Shown here: piece by piece, positions 4,975 through 5,145 of the stretch
Layout: the number at the start of each line of letters is the position of its first letter
How positions within the stretch are numbered: the stretch's first letter is position 1
Assembly (NCBI GenBank): GCA_009785435.1
Contig: WQWG01000056.1
Location: 1 to 5,145, forward strand
Reading direction: 5' to 3'
From: Clostridiales bacterium
Lineage (GTDB): Bacteria > Bacillota > Clostridia > Peptostreptococcales > Anaerovoracaceae
DNA: 5,145 nt
The notes under the pieces: model-generated
The model's database searches: none
Told to the model about the DNA's origin: nothing
The model's input: the letters and a program-made list of their open reading frames with translations, nothing else
Program-made: the position numbers and the translations under genes

Positions 4975-5024
4975 GTAAAAACCGCTAACCCATGCGCACG
5001 AAGTGCAGAGGCAGCGGTTTTTAC
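4975..5024. terminator. two-way intrinsic terminator between spoVS and the convergent membrane gene
   Basis: GTAAAAACCGCT (4975-4986) and AGCGGTTTTTAC (5013-5024) are exact reverse complements over 12 bp. They enclose a 26-nt loop with its own small GCAC-GAA-GTGC stem. The arms carry five A and five T residues, so a run of five U follows the GC-rich part of the stem in either direction. The element fits the shared end of spoVS and the minus-strand gene whose stop lies at 5053-5055. Confidence 0.88.
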
Positions 5025-5052
5025 GCTATATGGAACAAAATGAATTATTGAT

Positions 5053-5145
5053 TTAAGCAACCCACTGAACGCCAAGCCCTATGTAAATAAACAACATCGC
5101 CGCAAGCAGCAAAGCGTATATGACACATGGCGGAGTCGCCGCAAC
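5053..5145 (-). CDS. membrane protein, C-terminal fragment
   Basis: On the minus strand a frame is open from the window edge to TAA at 5055-5053 and encodes 30 residues: VAATPPCVIY, then ALLLAAMLFIYIGLG, then VQWVA. The middle is a hydrophobic stretch long enough for one transmembrane helix, ending five residues before the C-terminus. A two-way terminator starts 28 nt downstream of the stop, which supports a real gene end. The family cannot be told from so short a tail. The start and most of the gene lie beyond the window. Confidence 0.55.
   Translation of the reverse strand, partial: VAATPPCVIYALLLAAMLFIYIGLGVQWVA

Noticed and set aside
4936..5043. 35-codon open frame after spoVS
   Set aside because: It reads straight through the terminator stem, and GAGG lies only 2 nt before the ATG, so it is probably chance.

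Overview
The window looks like chromosomal DNA of an endospore-forming Firmicute, probably a clostridial lineage. The strongest evidence is an almost textbook SpoVS protein. Consensus sigma-A-type promoters, strong Shine-Dalgarno sequences, GTG starts and U-tract terminators agree with this. I cannot name a genus.

Layout, left to right. (1) Positions 1-144 hold the C-terminal end of an AzlD-type branched-chain amino acid exporter subunit, followed by a weak terminator-like hairpin. (2) Positions 145-1050 hold a control region with two consensus promoters, a 15-bp palindrome and an 11-codon leader ORF, then a higBA-type toxin-antitoxin pair (toxin first, 11-nt overlap). (3) Positions 1062-4490 are one minus-strand operon with its promoter at 4462-4490. 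After a roughly 110-nt leader with two hairpins it encodes a DEDD-type RNase H-like exonuclease, then a calcineurin-like metallophosphoesterase (4-nt overlap), then gamma-glutamyl phosphate reductase ProA (8-nt gap), and ends in a strong intrinsic terminator. (4) Positions 4569-4923 hold spoVS and its upstream region on the plus strand, divergent from that operon. (5) A two-way terminator at 4975-5024 separates spoVS from the last 30 codons of a convergent minus-strand membrane protein.

How the genes relate. The toxin-antitoxin cassette sits between two terminator-like elements and separates metabolic genes on opposite strands, as an accessory insertion would. The three-gene operon is the most curious part: a nuclease and a phosphoesterase are translationally coupled and tied to the second enzyme of proline synthesis, with no proB in view. 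The nuclease resembles YprB/MrfB, but its usual helicase partner is not here. ProA has sequence features closer to the reductase half of plant P5C synthetase than to classic enterobacterial ProA. I see no CRISPR array, insertion sequence, tRNA or rRNA.
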